Positions 35,701 through 46,915 of a stretch of DNA of 64,000 bases are shown here, piece by piece. Within the stretch, counting starts at the first letter, position 1. Every line of letters begins with the position of its first letter. Source of the stretch: Bacteroidota bacterium (lineage in GTDB: Bacteria > Bacteroidota > Bacteroidia > SXHM01); assembly GCA_947479755.1 (NCBI GenBank), contig CANKAM010000006.1, forward strand, positions 61,179-125,178. The letters run 5' to 3'. The notes beneath the pieces were generated by a model, which did not search any database, had not been told where the DNA came from, and saw only the letters and a list, made by a program, of their open reading frames with translations. The position numbers were made by a program, and so were the translations under genes.

Positions 35701-36256
35701 CATGCAGAATATGATTACTGTTTATCCGCTGCCGGTTGCTGATTTTTCTGCTTTGCCACCTTCAACTGATATTTTTAATCCTGAGATTACTTTTAATGAT
35801 AATTCAAATGGAGCAGCACAGTGGTCATGGGATTTTGGAGATAATACAACTTCAACTATTGAAAATCCCAGCCACATCTATGGCGATACCGGAACATACA
35901 CCGTTTGGCTTTATGTAGAAAGTTCAGAGGGCTGCTTAGACAGCACTTCAAATCTTGTAGAAATAACACCAATTTTCACCTTTTATGTTCCAAGTGCATT
36001 TACTCCAAATTCAGACGGAACAAATGATACATTTTTCCCTAAAGGCGAAACTATTGACCCCGACAATTATATATTCCGCATATTCAACAGATGGGGACAG
36101 GAAGTTTATGCAAGCCACACTCCAGGTGAAAAATGGGATGGTACAGTTGCAACAGGCAATAAAGCTCAGGAAGAAGTATATGTATGGGTAGCTGAAATGC
36201 TTGACCTCAACGGTGAAAAACACAAATTTTACGGGCGCGTGACACTTTACAGGTAA
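32777..36256 (+). CDS. SprB/PKD-repeat adhesin with T9SS type B C-terminal domain
   Basis: 1159 residues with GTG start 32777 directly before MKYYSFICFVFVLFLCGIATKSSAQ, a signal peptide. An N-terminal ~250-residue domain (NLGFNFCFYGQMYNQAVVGANGL, IMGAYHDIDPS) resembles nidogen-like/choice-of-anchor modules. SprB repeats follow (ETCSGTCDGAVTVTTNGGTAPYTF, NACDGTITLTQNNGAAPVQFS, SCNGVCDGTADMTA), then Ig-like segments and two PKD domains (LLWNFGDPNSG, WSWDFGDNTT). The type B end is FYVPSAFTPNSDGTNDTF, FRIFNRWGQEVY, RVTLYR. A surface adhesin, possibly gliding-related. The collagen-like gene follows 69 bases later. Confidence 0.88.
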   Translation: MKYYSFICFVFVLFLCGIATKSSAQAPGCPNINVGPNQNLTCQNNCTNLTATILQTGQTTAYTVSSIPYAPPAAFNAGTELTDLYVDDIWGDVINLGFNFCFYGQMYNQAVVGANGLITFDLTEATQFCAWSYTAACPTPGPPPGGLYNNSIMGAYHDIDPSVSGNIYYSLIGAAPCRTLIVNYNNVAHFDCDCTIPVFLGGTCSHTTQQIVIYETTNVIEVYVQKKEQCSSWNDGNATIGIQDATGANGVAAPGRNTGDWTATNEAWRFTPSGPPNWTVTWYDQTNAVIGNGLTVNVCPTGTTTYTGEVVYTNCDGAVVTVTDDVTLSVAGGFTTNQNVTPETCSGTCDGAVTVTTNGGTAPYTFNLDGGANQNNGTFGNLCSGNYVVNVSDAGGCTGTVNVVVNAGGTINVVEAFTDETCQGADDGTITLTGAGGTAPYGYDIGFGAPNATGIFTNLPAGNYNYTVADASQCPTTGTITIAAGPNCCIMTNTVASTDPLCDNACDGTITLTQNNGAAPVQFSIDNGATFQNNNGNFAGVCSGNYDILIEDANGCQYTDQVTLTDPAAVTYNSATVSANCGNADGELTLTGGGGDGGPYQYSVDNGATFQASGNFTGLLPLTYDIVVEDNSGCQLTDQVVVPNNAGFTVSVTASSNASCNGVCDGTADMTATPGFVGTLDYDWIDLATNLSTGQLTANATGLCAGDYLATATDDVGCTTTDNVTITEPTVVAVVTSADATICIGSTTNLLATPQGGTPGYTYSWTAAPADPTLLTPAVAGPTVAPIVTTVYTINVDDTNNCPAPAETVTITVNLPLALNMLPPGPIDICPGETAVMDMNATGGDGNYTFTWDGGSNPVNPPVSVTPALNTTYNFTVNDGCGTPPATQAVDVNIFLLPVINFTASIYEGCEPLRVTFTDNTMPQPANLLWNFGDPNSGTNNTSTGTTPTHAYNDPGIFDVTLIVTTPDGCKDSLTMQNMITVYPLPVADFSALPPSTDIFNPEITFNDNSNGAAQWSWDFGDNTTSTIENPSHIYGDTGTYTVWLYVESSEGCLDSTSNLVEITPIFTFYVPSAFTPNSDGTNDTFFPKGETIDPDNYIFRIFNRWGQEVYASHTPGEKWDGTVATGNKAQEEVYVWVAEMLDLNGEKHKFYGRVTLYR

Positions 36257-36262
36257 AATAAT

Positions 36263-36292
36263 TTTGGAGTTATTATATTTTACCTATTTTAG
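36263..36292 (+). promoter_or_regulatory. Possible promoter (TTTG-N18-TATTTTAG) for the collagen-like gene
   Basis: TTTG at 36263-36266 and TATTTTAG at 36285-36292 approximate the Bacteroidota consensus with one mismatch in the -7 box. It lies 34 bases before ATG 36326. Confidence 0.35.
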
Positions 36293-36325
36293 CAGCCCCA
36301 AATTAAAATATTTATTAAAGAAAAT

Positions 36326-37360
36326 ATGAAAAAATTATTACTGTTTGCATCTGTAATGTTTATTACACTAGGTGCATTTGCGCAAGGCAACAATGTTGGT
36401 ATCGGAACTACTACACCTGATAATAGTTCTATTCTTGACCTTTCAACTACCACCCAAGGTCTTTTAGTTCCACGGTTGAACACCAACCAGATGAATGCAA
36501 TTACCGTTGGTAACGCACAAAACGGATTATTAATCTATAACATTGACTCATTGTGTTTCTGTTACTGGAATACTACTGCATGGATTTCAATGTGTGGTGG
36601 CGGAAGCGGAAACTCAGGTACTACAGGCCCAACAGGACCCGCAGGTGTTGCCGGACCTACAGGTGCAGCAGGCGCTAATGGTTCAACAGGTCCACAAGGA
36701 CCAGTTGGAGCAAACGGATTGCAGGGAGCAACAGGCGCTTCAGGTGCTGATGGCGCTACAGGACCTTCAGGAGCTGATGGTGCTACAGGACCGGCAGGTG
36801 CTCAAGGCCCTTCAGGTGTTGATGGTGCTACAGGACCGGCAGGTGCTCAAGGACCTACAGGTGCAGCAGGTGCTCCAGGAGTTGCTGGTCCAACAGGACC
36901 TTCAGGCGCTGCTAATGTTTTGGCCGTTTCATTAAGTACTCAAAGTGCTCTTACAGCTGGTGATCCAGGGGGAACTAATATTGTTTATACAGCTATTCCT
37001 GATTTATCGTATTCATTTACTGTTCCAGGTGGAGCAACATGGAATATTTTTGCTCATGCATTCGGAACTACATATAATGCAGGACCTACTTTTTCAGATT
37101 GTACAGCTCAGTTCGAAATTTTTGTTGATGGCGCTCAATCAGGCAAACTTCAACGTGTTTTAATGATGGATGGTACCAGCCAATTAGGTTTTTCGCCTGA
37201 AGGTTGGGGGATTAGTCACGCTGCACAATTTACAGCCGGCTCACACACTATTGATATACGAGGTGCATGGGCTGGAGACGCTTCTGGAGATTGTCTTGTT
37301 AACTTAGGCGCTGCTCCAGGTGGTTTCCAATCATTTTTAAACCTTAACGTTTCTCAATAA
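36326..37360 (+). CDS. Collagen-like (Gly-X-Y) secreted protein
   Basis: 344 residues. A signal peptide (1-19, GAFAQ) precedes an N-terminal domain [29 protein letters not shown] (residues ~24-55, split here for description), which is common at the start of Bacteroidota tail-fibre-like proteins. Residues ~97-195 are about 33 uninterrupted Gly-X-Y triplets rich in GATGPAG and GPTGPSG, able to form a triple helix. The C-terminal ~145 residues form a beta-rich globular head ([19 protein letters not shown]), resembling C1q/TNF-like caps in layout only. No T9SS domain is seen. The next gene begins 5 bases after its stop. Confidence 0.85.
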   Translation: MKKLLLFASVMFITLGAFAQGNNVGIGTTTPDNSSILDLSTTTQGLLVPRLNTNQMNAITVGNAQNGLLIYNIDSLCFCYWNTTAWISMCGGGSGNSGTTGPTGPAGVAGPTGAAGANGSTGPQGPVGANGLQGATGASGADGATGPSGADGATGPAGAQGPSGVDGATGPAGAQGPTGAAGAPGVAGPTGPSGAANVLAVSLSTQSALTAGDPGGTNIVYTAIPDLSYSFTVPGGATWNIFAHAFGTTYNAGPTFSDCTAQFEIFVDGAQSGKLQRVLMMDGTSQLGFSPEGWGISHAAQFTAGSHTIDIRGAWAGDASGDCLVNLGAAPGGFQSFLNLNVSQ

Positions 37361-37365
37361 GCATT

Positions 37366-37647
37366 ATGAAGAAATTATTTATTTCAGCAGTTTTCACTCT
37401 TGGTTGTTTTACTGCAAGCTATTCTCAAAATTCTGAAAAAGTAACAAGAGGTGGTTCTTCTATGACAATTACAACTTTTTCTTCTGAGAAAAAAGTAAAT
37501 CCTGACAAACAAATGCCTGCTGACCGTTCTATGATTTCTTCCGGAAAAACTACAACTGCTTTAACAACAAATAATGCTGTAGTTCCAAGAAATAAGAAAG
37601 TAGATGTATCTCCAAGAAAAATTGAAGTGGATACAAAAACTAAATAA
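37366..37647 (+). CDS. Small basic secreted protein, unknown function
   Basis: 93 residues. The signal peptide MKKLFISAVFTLGCFTASYSQ is followed by a short Lys/Thr/Ser-rich, probably disordered chain without cysteines. It is 5 bases downstream of the collagen-like gene and probably co-expressed. No family recognised. It resembles the small secreted proteins at 22419 and 55620 in layout (signal peptide plus Lys/Thr/Val-rich tail, next to a large surface-protein gene). Confidence 0.65.
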   Translation: MKKLFISAVFTLGCFTASYSQNSEKVTRGGSSMTITTFSSEKKVNPDKQMPADRSMISSGKTTTALTTNNAVVPRNKKVDVSPRKIEVDTKTK

Positions 37648-37657
37648 TAAAGAAGTC

Positions 37658-37715
37658 TCTGCACCAAATAAAAAGCCCCGCGATAATTATCGCGGGGCTT
37701 TTTATTTGGTGCAGA
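37658..37715. terminator. 58-bp perfect palindrome, bidirectional terminator
   Basis: Arms TCTGCACCAAATAAAAAGCC... and its exact complement meet at a TAATTA centre with no mismatch over 29 base pairs. It contains the strong AAAAAGCCCCGCG / CGCGGGGCTTTTT terminator core and separates the convergent small secreted gene and gyrB (8 bases from the gyrB stop). Confidence 0.92.
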
Positions 37716-37722
37716 TTAATGC

Positions 37723-39711
<1,989 letters not shown>

Positions 39712-39841
39712 TTAATCTGAATTTTTGTGTTGTTTTTAAATGTCGTGCGAAGATAGTAAAATATGTAGCAGAAATAACATGGAAGTGCCTGTAAAAACAA
39801 GTGTTTTTATAAACATTTATTAACATTCCCACAGTCTATGG

Positions 39842-40220
39842 GTTTGGCTTCCAAGTCAGGGATTTTGGCTTCCATGAGAAGGGTTTTCGTTTCCATGAGA
39901 AGATTTTTCTTTGCCCCCATGCGTCATTTTCGTTTCCATGACAGTTGTTTTCGTTTCCATGACAGTGACTTTATCTTCCATGACGGTCGTTTTCGTTTCC
40001 ATGAGAGGGATTTTCTAAGCCCCCTTGTTTCAATTTCGTTTCCATGACAGTCGTTTTCGTTTCCATGACAGCAATTTTATCTTCCATGACGGTCATTTTC
40101 GTTTCCATGAGAAGGGTTTTCGTTTCCATGACAGCGATTTTATCTTCCATGACGGTCATTTTCGTTTCCATGAGAAGGGTTTTCGTTTCCATGACAGCGA
40201 TTTTCGTTTCCATGAGATTT
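39842..40220. repeat. Tandem array, 18 units of 21 bp (CGTTTCCATGACAG type)
   Basis: The TTCCA core lies at 39849, 39870, 39891, 39934, 39955, 39976, 39997, then 40040 and every 21 bp to 40208; two degenerate units with CCCCC fall at 39912 and 40018, each followed by a one-base shift. From 40061 to 40187 three unit variants (GACAG, ATC..GACGG, GAGAAG) repeat in the order ABC, a 63-bp higher-order repeat. The array fills most of the 647-base divergent gap between gyrB and the M43 protease; the remainder holds promoter-like sites at both ends. The minus-strand open frame (METKTLL, MEDKIAV heptads) is a by-product of the period. Confidence 0.93.
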
Positions 40221-40287
40221 TATATTTTACTGATTTTCAGCGCATTTTAAAAATCTTACTCAATTACTAAACTTGTAGGGCGGTTGT

Positions 40288-40316
40288 TTTGGTTCTACAT
40301 AATGCCTGTATATTTG
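40288..40316 (+). promoter_or_regulatory. Bacteroidota-type promoter (TTTG-N17-TATATTTG)
   Basis: TTTG 40288-40291, a 17-base spacer and TATATTTG 40309-40316 fit the consensus. It lies just beyond the 21-bp array and about 18 bases before the chosen start of the M43 protease, which supports ATG 40335. Confidence 0.6.
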
Positions 40317-40334
40317 TGGGTACAATTATGTCTT

Positions 40335-42440
40335 ATGAAAAGAAATTTAACAATTATCTGCGCTTTTATATTCCATTACGGTGTTTTTGCACAACAATCT
40401 CTGCACTGCGGAGCAGATGAACTTCGTATTTCTAGTCTGAAGAACAATCACGAACTAGCTAAAGCGGTTTTTGAGCGGGAAAATGAATTGGAAACATTTA
40501 CGCGTGAATTTATTGCTTCAAAGGCAGAAAAGGATTTAACTGCTGATACTGCGCTGTATGTTATTCCGGTTGTGTTTCATATTATTCACAATTACGGGAA
40601 TGAAAATATTGCGAACGAACAAGTTTACAGTGCTATTGAAATGTTGAACAAAACGTTTCGCAAGCAACGGGATGATACGGCAAGTATTGTGGAGATTTTC
40701 AAACCGCTGCATGCTGATACACGGATTGAATTTCGTTTGGCAAAACGCGACCCTGATGGAAATTGCCATAGCGGAATTAACCGCATTGCTTCATCGCTTT
40801 CGGAAACAGGAGATCATGCGGTAAAAAATCTTGTGCACTGGAATCCTACAAGCTATTTGAATGTTTATGTGGTGAAGAATGCAGCTGGATTAGCGGGGCA
40901 TGCTATTTTTCCTTCGGATGCGGATACGGTTCCGGAATGGGATGGTATTGTGCTTTCACATAATTATGTCGGGACTATCGGCACTTCTAATTTGACACAA
41001 TCAGTTGCATTTGCGCATGAGTGCGGGCACTACCTGAATTTGCAACACATCTGGGGCGGCAACAATGTTCCGGGTTATTATTTTTTGCCTTGTGCTGACC
41101 CAAATCATGATTGTAATGTTGATGATGGGGTGGCGGACACTCCGCCAACTATTGGCTGGCAAAGCTGCAATCTGAATGGAACTTCGTGCAACAATTCTAC
41201 GGTTGATATGGTTCAGAACGTGATGGATTATTCTTATTGTAATATCATGTTTACTACAGGACAAAAAGACAGAATGCAGGCAGCATTGAACTCATCAATA
41301 GGAAACAGAAATAATCTGTGGCAGCCTGCAAACCTTATTGCAACAGGAGTTTACGATGCGCCTGTCTTATGCGGCAGTGAGTTCAGCAGTAACAAAAAGG
41401 TTGTTTGCCCGGGTGGGACAATTACGTATAATAATGAAAGTTACGATGCTCCTTTTGATTCTGTTTTATGGACTTTTGAAAGTGGGACACCTTCAACTTC
41501 TGCTGATACAGCACCTGAAATTGTTTATAATACTGCCGGGGTTTATGGTGTGAGTTTAACCGTATTTGCAAACGGCAATTCTGTTATAGAAACTAAACAA
41601 GATTATATTTCTGTTTTGCCAGAAACAGGTGCAACTACATTTCCTTTTTCAGAATCATTTGAAAGCACTGTTTCGCTTAATGGGATGGAATGGTTTGAAA
41701 ATAGTTTTGATACGATTTACCTTAATAACTGGTTTGTTGCTGAGGGTATAGCATATAATGGTTATTACTCCATAATTCTAAATAATTACTACAATACAAT
41801 GGATACTAAAGATGAACTTTACAGTCCGTTAATTGACTTATCCCAGGTAACAGAAACAAACATCAGTTTCAAATATGCATTTGCAGGAAAAACAGATTCA
41901 ATTGAAGACGAATTACAATTACAAATCAATAAAGGATGCAGCACCTTCTGGTTAAATAAACTTACAATTAACGGAACTGAATTGGAAACTGTTCCACCGC
42001 AGATTAATTCTTTTATTCCTTCATCACAACAAGAATGGAAACAAGCCGTTGTAACTATTCCCTCCACCTATTTTGTTGATGATTTCCGTTTCCGTTTTGT
42101 ATTTAACGGGCGTGGCGGAAACAATATTTTTATTGATGACATAAATATTGATGTCGCTGCAGGAGTTGCAGAAAATCCATTCATAGAAAATCAACTGAAA
42201 TTATTTCCAAATCCAACCACCGGAAAAATAAATATTGTATTACCGCAGAATGCAGGAAAAATAAAAGAAGTAAAGCTGATTGATTCAAAAGGAGTAGAAG
42301 CCTCACCCCTAACCCCTCTCCAAGGGGAGAGGGGAACAGGAACTGCTTCTCTTGATATTTCAGGGTTAAGCAGCGGGTTGTATTTTGTTATTGCTGAAAC
42401 AGAAACAGGGGTTTACCTCCAACGGTTTGTAAAGCAATAA
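40335..42440 (+). CDS. M43-family (pappalysin-like) zinc metalloprotease with T9SS type A domain
   Basis: 701 residues from ATG 40335 (MKRNLTIICAFIFHYGVFAQQ is the signal peptide; the frame extends 17 codons upstream over the promoter). The catalytic motif HECGHYLNLQH (about residues 227-237) gives the three zinc ligands and Glu, and the Met-turn is NVMDYSYCNIMF. The position usually Gly before the third His region is Asn, as in many Bacteroidota members. After the catalytic domain come a PKD-like domain, a jelly-roll choice-of-anchor J segment (FPFSESFES) and the type A sorting domain (LKLFPNPTTGKINIV to YLQRFVKQ). A dispersed repeat is inserted in the sorting domain (SPLTPLQGERGT). Confidence 0.9.
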   Translation: MKRNLTIICAFIFHYGVFAQQSLHCGADELRISSLKNNHELAKAVFERENELETFTREFIASKAEKDLTADTALYVIPVVFHIIHNYGNENIANEQVYSAIEMLNKTFRKQRDDTASIVEIFKPLHADTRIEFRLAKRDPDGNCHSGINRIASSLSETGDHAVKNLVHWNPTSYLNVYVVKNAAGLAGHAIFPSDADTVPEWDGIVLSHNYVGTIGTSNLTQSVAFAHECGHYLNLQHIWGGNNVPGYYFLPCADPNHDCNVDDGVADTPPTIGWQSCNLNGTSCNNSTVDMVQNVMDYSYCNIMFTTGQKDRMQAALNSSIGNRNNLWQPANLIATGVYDAPVLCGSEFSSNKKVVCPGGTITYNNESYDAPFDSVLWTFESGTPSTSADTAPEIVYNTAGVYGVSLTVFANGNSVIETKQDYISVLPETGATTFPFSESFESTVSLNGMEWFENSFDTIYLNNWFVAEGIAYNGYYSIILNNYYNTMDTKDELYSPLIDLSQVTETNISFKYAFAGKTDSIEDELQLQINKGCSTFWLNKLTINGTELETVPPQINSFIPSSQQEWKQAVVTIPSTYFVDDFRFRFVFNGRGGNNIFIDDINIDVAAGVAENPFIENQLKLFPNPTTGKINIVLPQNAGKIKEVKLIDSKGVEASPLTPLQGERGTGTASLDISGLSSGLYFVIAETETGVYLQRFVKQ
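42301..42337. repeat. Dispersed palindromic repeat inserted in frame in the M43 protease
   Basis: A second copy of the element at 28151: CCTCACCCCTAACCCCTCTC then AAGGGGAGAGGGGAAC-like, with hairpin arms CCCCTCTCC / GGAGAGGGG. Here it is read in another frame, as SPLTPLQGERGT, between two strands of the sorting domain. Confidence 0.85.
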
Positions 42441-42443
42441 AAC

Positions 42444-43019
42444 TCAGAAATTAGTTGCTGTGAATTTTTCCAGCTCAGGAAAAAATAAACGGAAATCTTT
42501 TTCGTAGTCGCTGTAATCATTAATTAAGTCGGCAGTTGCTTTTTCCATATTGGATTGAAACCTTGCCCTGCGGGCCATTCCGGCCAACACTCGTTCAATG
42601 CCTTCGGTTTCTGAATAGTTGAAAAGCAAATCGTATTCGGTCATGTACTGGAAAAACCGTTTTGATTTTTCAGGCATCAGATCAAGATTTTTCTCCAGCA
42701 TTAAATACGTTTCAGCAGAAAATACCTGTAATGGTTGTGGATGAAATTCATTCCAGTTGGCAGCCAGAAAATGGTCGTAAAAAATATCTACAATTACCCA
42801 GGCATATTTATCATACTTCTCATACAAGCGCATACAGCTTTGCTTGAAAACGGGATGCGTATCCGTGAAATCATCAATAGCGCGGTGCATCCGAATTCCC
42901 TCAATCACTTTTTCGGGAAAGCGCCCGTCTAATTTTCCGCGCACACCATCGGCAATGTAATTTCCGAACATCAGTTCATCCGATGTGTGCGACAAATAAA
43001 GGTGAGCAAGAAAGTTCAA
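42444..43019 (-). CDS. Acyl carrier protein phosphodiesterase (AcpH-like)
   Basis: 191 residues if started at TTG 43019, which gives MNFLAHLYLS, the family N-terminus. An ATG at 43064 (15 codons longer) is the alternative and would reach to within 5 bases of the divergent gene. Motifs: GNYIADGVRG, GIRMHRAIDDFTDTHP and VDIFYDHFLAANW, an all-helical HD-like hydrolase that removes phosphopantetheine from ACP. Full family length. The stop lies 3 bases from the end of the convergent protease gene, with no terminator between them. Confidence 0.85.
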   Translation of the reverse strand: MNFLAHLYLSHTSDELMFGNYIADGVRGKLDGRFPEKVIEGIRMHRAIDDFTDTHPVFKQSCMRLYEKYDKYAWVIVDIFYDHFLAANWNEFHPQPLQVFSAETYLMLEKNLDLMPEKSKRFFQYMTEYDLLFNYSETEGIERVLAGMARRARFQSNMEKATADLINDYSDYEKDFRLFFPELEKFTATNF

Positions 43020-43069
43020 ATAATTTGTAATTTTGTATTCCGTTTGATAAATATACAAATACATAACAC

Positions 43070-43591
43070 ATGAAGTTCCGTTCTGTTTTAGCACTACTCA
43101 TCTCTTTCGCATTTTATTCGGCTTCGGCTCAGGAAACCATCAATTGGGTAACATTTGAAAAAGCTGTTGAACTTTCGCAAAAAGAAAAACGCCCTATCAT
43201 CATGGATGTTTATACCGACTGGTGCGGATGGTGCAAAAAAATGGATGCCTCCACATTCGCCAATCCTAAAATTGCTGCGTATGTGAACCAATATTTTTAT
43301 GCTGTAAAATTTAATGCCGAGCAAAAAGAACCGATTTTATTCAGAGAGCGTGAGTTCAAATTTATTCCAAACGGACAACGCGGCTATCATGAGCTTGCCG
43401 CAGAACTGATGCAGGGAAAACTCTCGTACCCTACTATTGTTTATTTAGATAAAGAACTGAATCTCATTCAACCAATTGCGGGTTTTCAAACACCTCAGGC
43501 GCTGGAGCCAATCATTACTTTTTTTGGCTCTGATAAATACCGAAGCATGACCTGGGAAGCATTTTCAGCAGAGTTTAAATCAAACCTGTAA
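43070..43591 (+). CDS. Periplasmic thioredoxin-like protein (CGWC active site)
   Basis: 173 residues. A signal peptide (1-20, SASAQ) precedes a thioredoxin fold. The active site WCGWCKKM has Cys52 and Cys55, and cis-Pro is in SYPTIVYLD. The family (thioredoxin_7/DUF255-like) acts in periplasmic disulfide reduction or thiol protection. A TAATTTTG box (43028-43035) lies upstream in the divergent spacer. PrsW follows 9 bases later and is probably in the same operon. Confidence 0.88.
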   Translation: MKFRSVLALLISFAFYSASAQETINWVTFEKAVELSQKEKRPIIMDVYTDWCGWCKKMDASTFANPKIAAYVNQYFYAVKFNAEQKEPILFREREFKFIPNGQRGYHELAAELMQGKLSYPTIVYLDKELNLIQPIAGFQTPQALEPIITFFGSDKYRSMTWEAFSAEFKSNL

Positions 43592-43600
43592 AACAGAACG

Positions 43601-44290
43601 GTGCTTTACCTTATAGCAATTGCTCTTGCGCCTGCCCTTGCAATAGCTGTTTTCATTTACTTTAAAGACAAGCACGAGAAAGAACCTTTAGGACTTTTGC
43701 TGAAATGTTTTTTCCTTGGAGGAGTAAGCATTATTCCTGCTGTTATACTTGAAGTTTATGGTGGACCAAAACTTGCATTGGATGAATACTGGTCACACAA
43801 TTTTGTTCATGCTTTTATAGTGGTTGGTTTCAGCGAAGAATTTTCAAAATACATTTTCTTCAAACGCTTTGCTTACAACCGTGCTGAGTTTAACGAACCG
43901 TTTGATGGCATCGTTTACAGCGTAATGGTTTCGCTTGGTTTTGCAGCCCTTGAAAATGTAATGTATGTAATGGATGGGGGAATTGGTGTTGGCTTGCTGC
44001 GCATGTTTACGGCTGTTCCTGCTCATGCCGCCAACGCGGTGATGATGGGTTATTTTGCTGGACTTGCAAAATTTAATCCTAAAAACGAAAAGGCTTTATT
44101 GATTACCGGAGTACTTGCCGCAACTTTTTTTCATGGTGCTTATGACTTTTGTTTGTTTGTAAATGAAGTGCCCGTGATTGCATTCGGTGCATTGATTACC
44201 TTGATTGTGGTAATTGTTCTTTCACGCAAAGCGATTAATATGCACAGCGACAGTTCGCCTTTTAAGCCTGGTAATGTTTTTAGAACGTAA
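43601..44290 (+). CDS. PrsW family intramembrane metalloprotease
   Basis: 229 residues with GTG start 43601. Seven or so membrane helices. The catalytic motifs are GFSEEFSKY (Glu79-Glu80), SLGFAALENVMYV and FFHGAYDF, diagnostic of PrsW/CPBP-like membrane proteases. In Bacillus PrsW starts cleavage of an anti-sigma factor; the substrate here is unknown. It follows the thioredoxin-like gene by 9 bases and is convergent with groEL. Confidence 0.9.
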   Translation: MLYLIAIALAPALAIAVFIYFKDKHEKEPLGLLLKCFFLGGVSIIPAVILEVYGGPKLALDEYWSHNFVHAFIVVGFSEEFSKYIFFKRFAYNRAEFNEPFDGIVYSVMVSLGFAALENVMYVMDGGIGVGLLRMFTAVPAHAANAVMMGYFAGLAKFNPKNEKALLITGVLAATFFHGAYDFCLFVNEVPVIAFGALITLIVVIVLSRKAINMHSDSSPFKPGNVFRT

Positions 44291-44292
44291 AA

Positions 44293-44330
44293 CAAACAGC
44301 CCCGCCAAACTCACGTTTAACGGGGCTGCA
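44293..44330. terminator. Terminator between prsW and groEL
   Basis: CAGCCCCG / CGGGGCTG with a 16-base loop and a T-rich tail on the minus strand (complement of AAAACAAA). It lies 26 bases beyond the groEL stop and likely ends the groES-groEL transcript. Confidence 0.75.
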
Positions 44331-44355
44331 TTATTCAACCTCTAAGAGGAAAGGC

Positions 44356-46011
<1,656 letters not shown>

Positions 46012-46098
46012 TTATTAGTTATTTGTTATTAGTTAATAGGATGATGATAGTGGCTAAGTGGTTTTTCGAATAACGAATAACCATTAACCTTTCACTTC

Positions 46099-46386
46099 TT
46101 AAATGACAGCGAAAATGTCGCTTTCACGCATGATAAGGTATTCTTTGCCTTCAACTGTGATTTCGGTTCCGGCATATTTTCCGTAAAGAACTTCGTCACC
46201 AACTTTTACAGCAGGTTTGTTTCCTTTTTCATCAATTTCGCTTACAGAAACAATTTTTCCGCGTTGCGGTTTTTCTTTTGCGGTGTCAGGAATGATGATC
46301 CCTGATTTTGTTTTTTCTTCGGCAGCGGCTGCTTCAACAACCACACGGTTTTGTGTGCCGGCAATAGGTCTGATTTTTACTGACAT
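46099..46386 (-). CDS. groS: Co-chaperonin GroES
   Basis: 95 residues: the mobile loop region [19 protein letters not shown], then [25 protein letters not shown] and [13 protein letters not shown]. It forms the heptameric lid for GroEL and heads the groES-groEL pair. No CIRCE element (TTAGCACTC-N9-GAGTGCTAA) is seen upstream. Confidence 0.97.
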   Translation of the reverse strand: MSVKIRPIAGTQNRVVVEAAAAEEKTKSGIIIPDTAKEKPQRGKIVSVSEIDEKGNKPAVKVGDEVLYGKYAGTEITVEGKEYLIMRESDIFAVI

Positions 46387-46497
46387 TTTTGATTTGATTT
46401 ATTGGTTTAACTAATTTGATAATTTATTTTCGATGTGCGCCCATTGTCACTTACCGTGCCAAGCGGCTTTAAGGGACAATATTGCAGTTTTCAGCTA

Positions 46498-46536
46498 AAA
46501 AAAATGTCAGGCTGTGTGACATCCTGACATTTTTAA
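46498..46536. terminator. Terminator after secG
   Basis: AAAATGTCAGG / CCTGACATTTT with an 11-base loop and A-runs that give a U-tail on the minus strand. It lies about 20 bases beyond the secG stop and closes the miaB-secG gene string before groES. Confidence 0.85.
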
Positions 46537-46557
46537 ATGAAAGATATTTATTAACTC

Positions 46558-46914
46558 TTAGTTTCCTGCAGGAGGTGCGGGTTGCTCTTGTCCTGCTTCC
46601 GGAGCAGGTGCTTCCTGCGGTGCAGCTGAAGGATCTTGCGCATTATCAATCTGCTCTTTTATAGCCGATTCGGTTTGCACACCTGCATCTTCACGGTTAA
46701 TAAAAGCAGTTGAAGCAAGGCTCAATACTAATAATGCAATGGCTAAACCCCATGTTGACTTTTCCAAAAAATCACCGGTCTTTTTAACACCCATAACCTG
46801 ATTGGAAGCTCCAAAACTTGAAGATAAACCTCCGCCTTTAGAGTTTTGCACCAACACTACTAAAACCAGCAGTGCACATACTATAATGATTAAGATTGAA
46901 ATGAATAAATACAT
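46558..46914 (-). CDS. secG: Preprotein translocase subunit SecG
   Basis: 118 residues. Two membrane helices (about 3-22 and 53-72) flank the signature VLVQNSKGGGLSSSFGASNQVMGVKKTGDFLEK. The C-terminal Pro/Ala/Glu/Gln-rich tail is an extension typical of Bacteroidota. SecG assists SecYEG in export of the signal-peptide proteins in this window. It starts 1 base after the upstream gene's stop, so the two are translationally coupled. Confidence 0.95.
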   Translation of the reverse strand: MYLFISILIIIVCALLVLVVLVQNSKGGGLSSSFGASNQVMGVKKTGDFLEKSTWGLAIALLVLSLASTAFINREDAGVQTESAIKEQIDNAQDPSAAPQEAPAPEAGQEQPAPPAGN

Positions 46915-46915
46915 G

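Noticed and set aside
36543..36935. Gln/Leu-rich frame overlapping the collagen-like gene
   Set aside because: It is the shifted reading of the Gly-X-Y repeat DNA.
39971..40213. Minus-strand METK/MEDK heptad frame that looks like a coiled coil
   Set aside because: Same reason: the period is 21 bp, and several frames on both strands are open across the array.
46387..46497. CIRCE-type operator upstream of groES
   Set aside because: No TTAGCACTC / GAGTGCTAA pair is present in this region.
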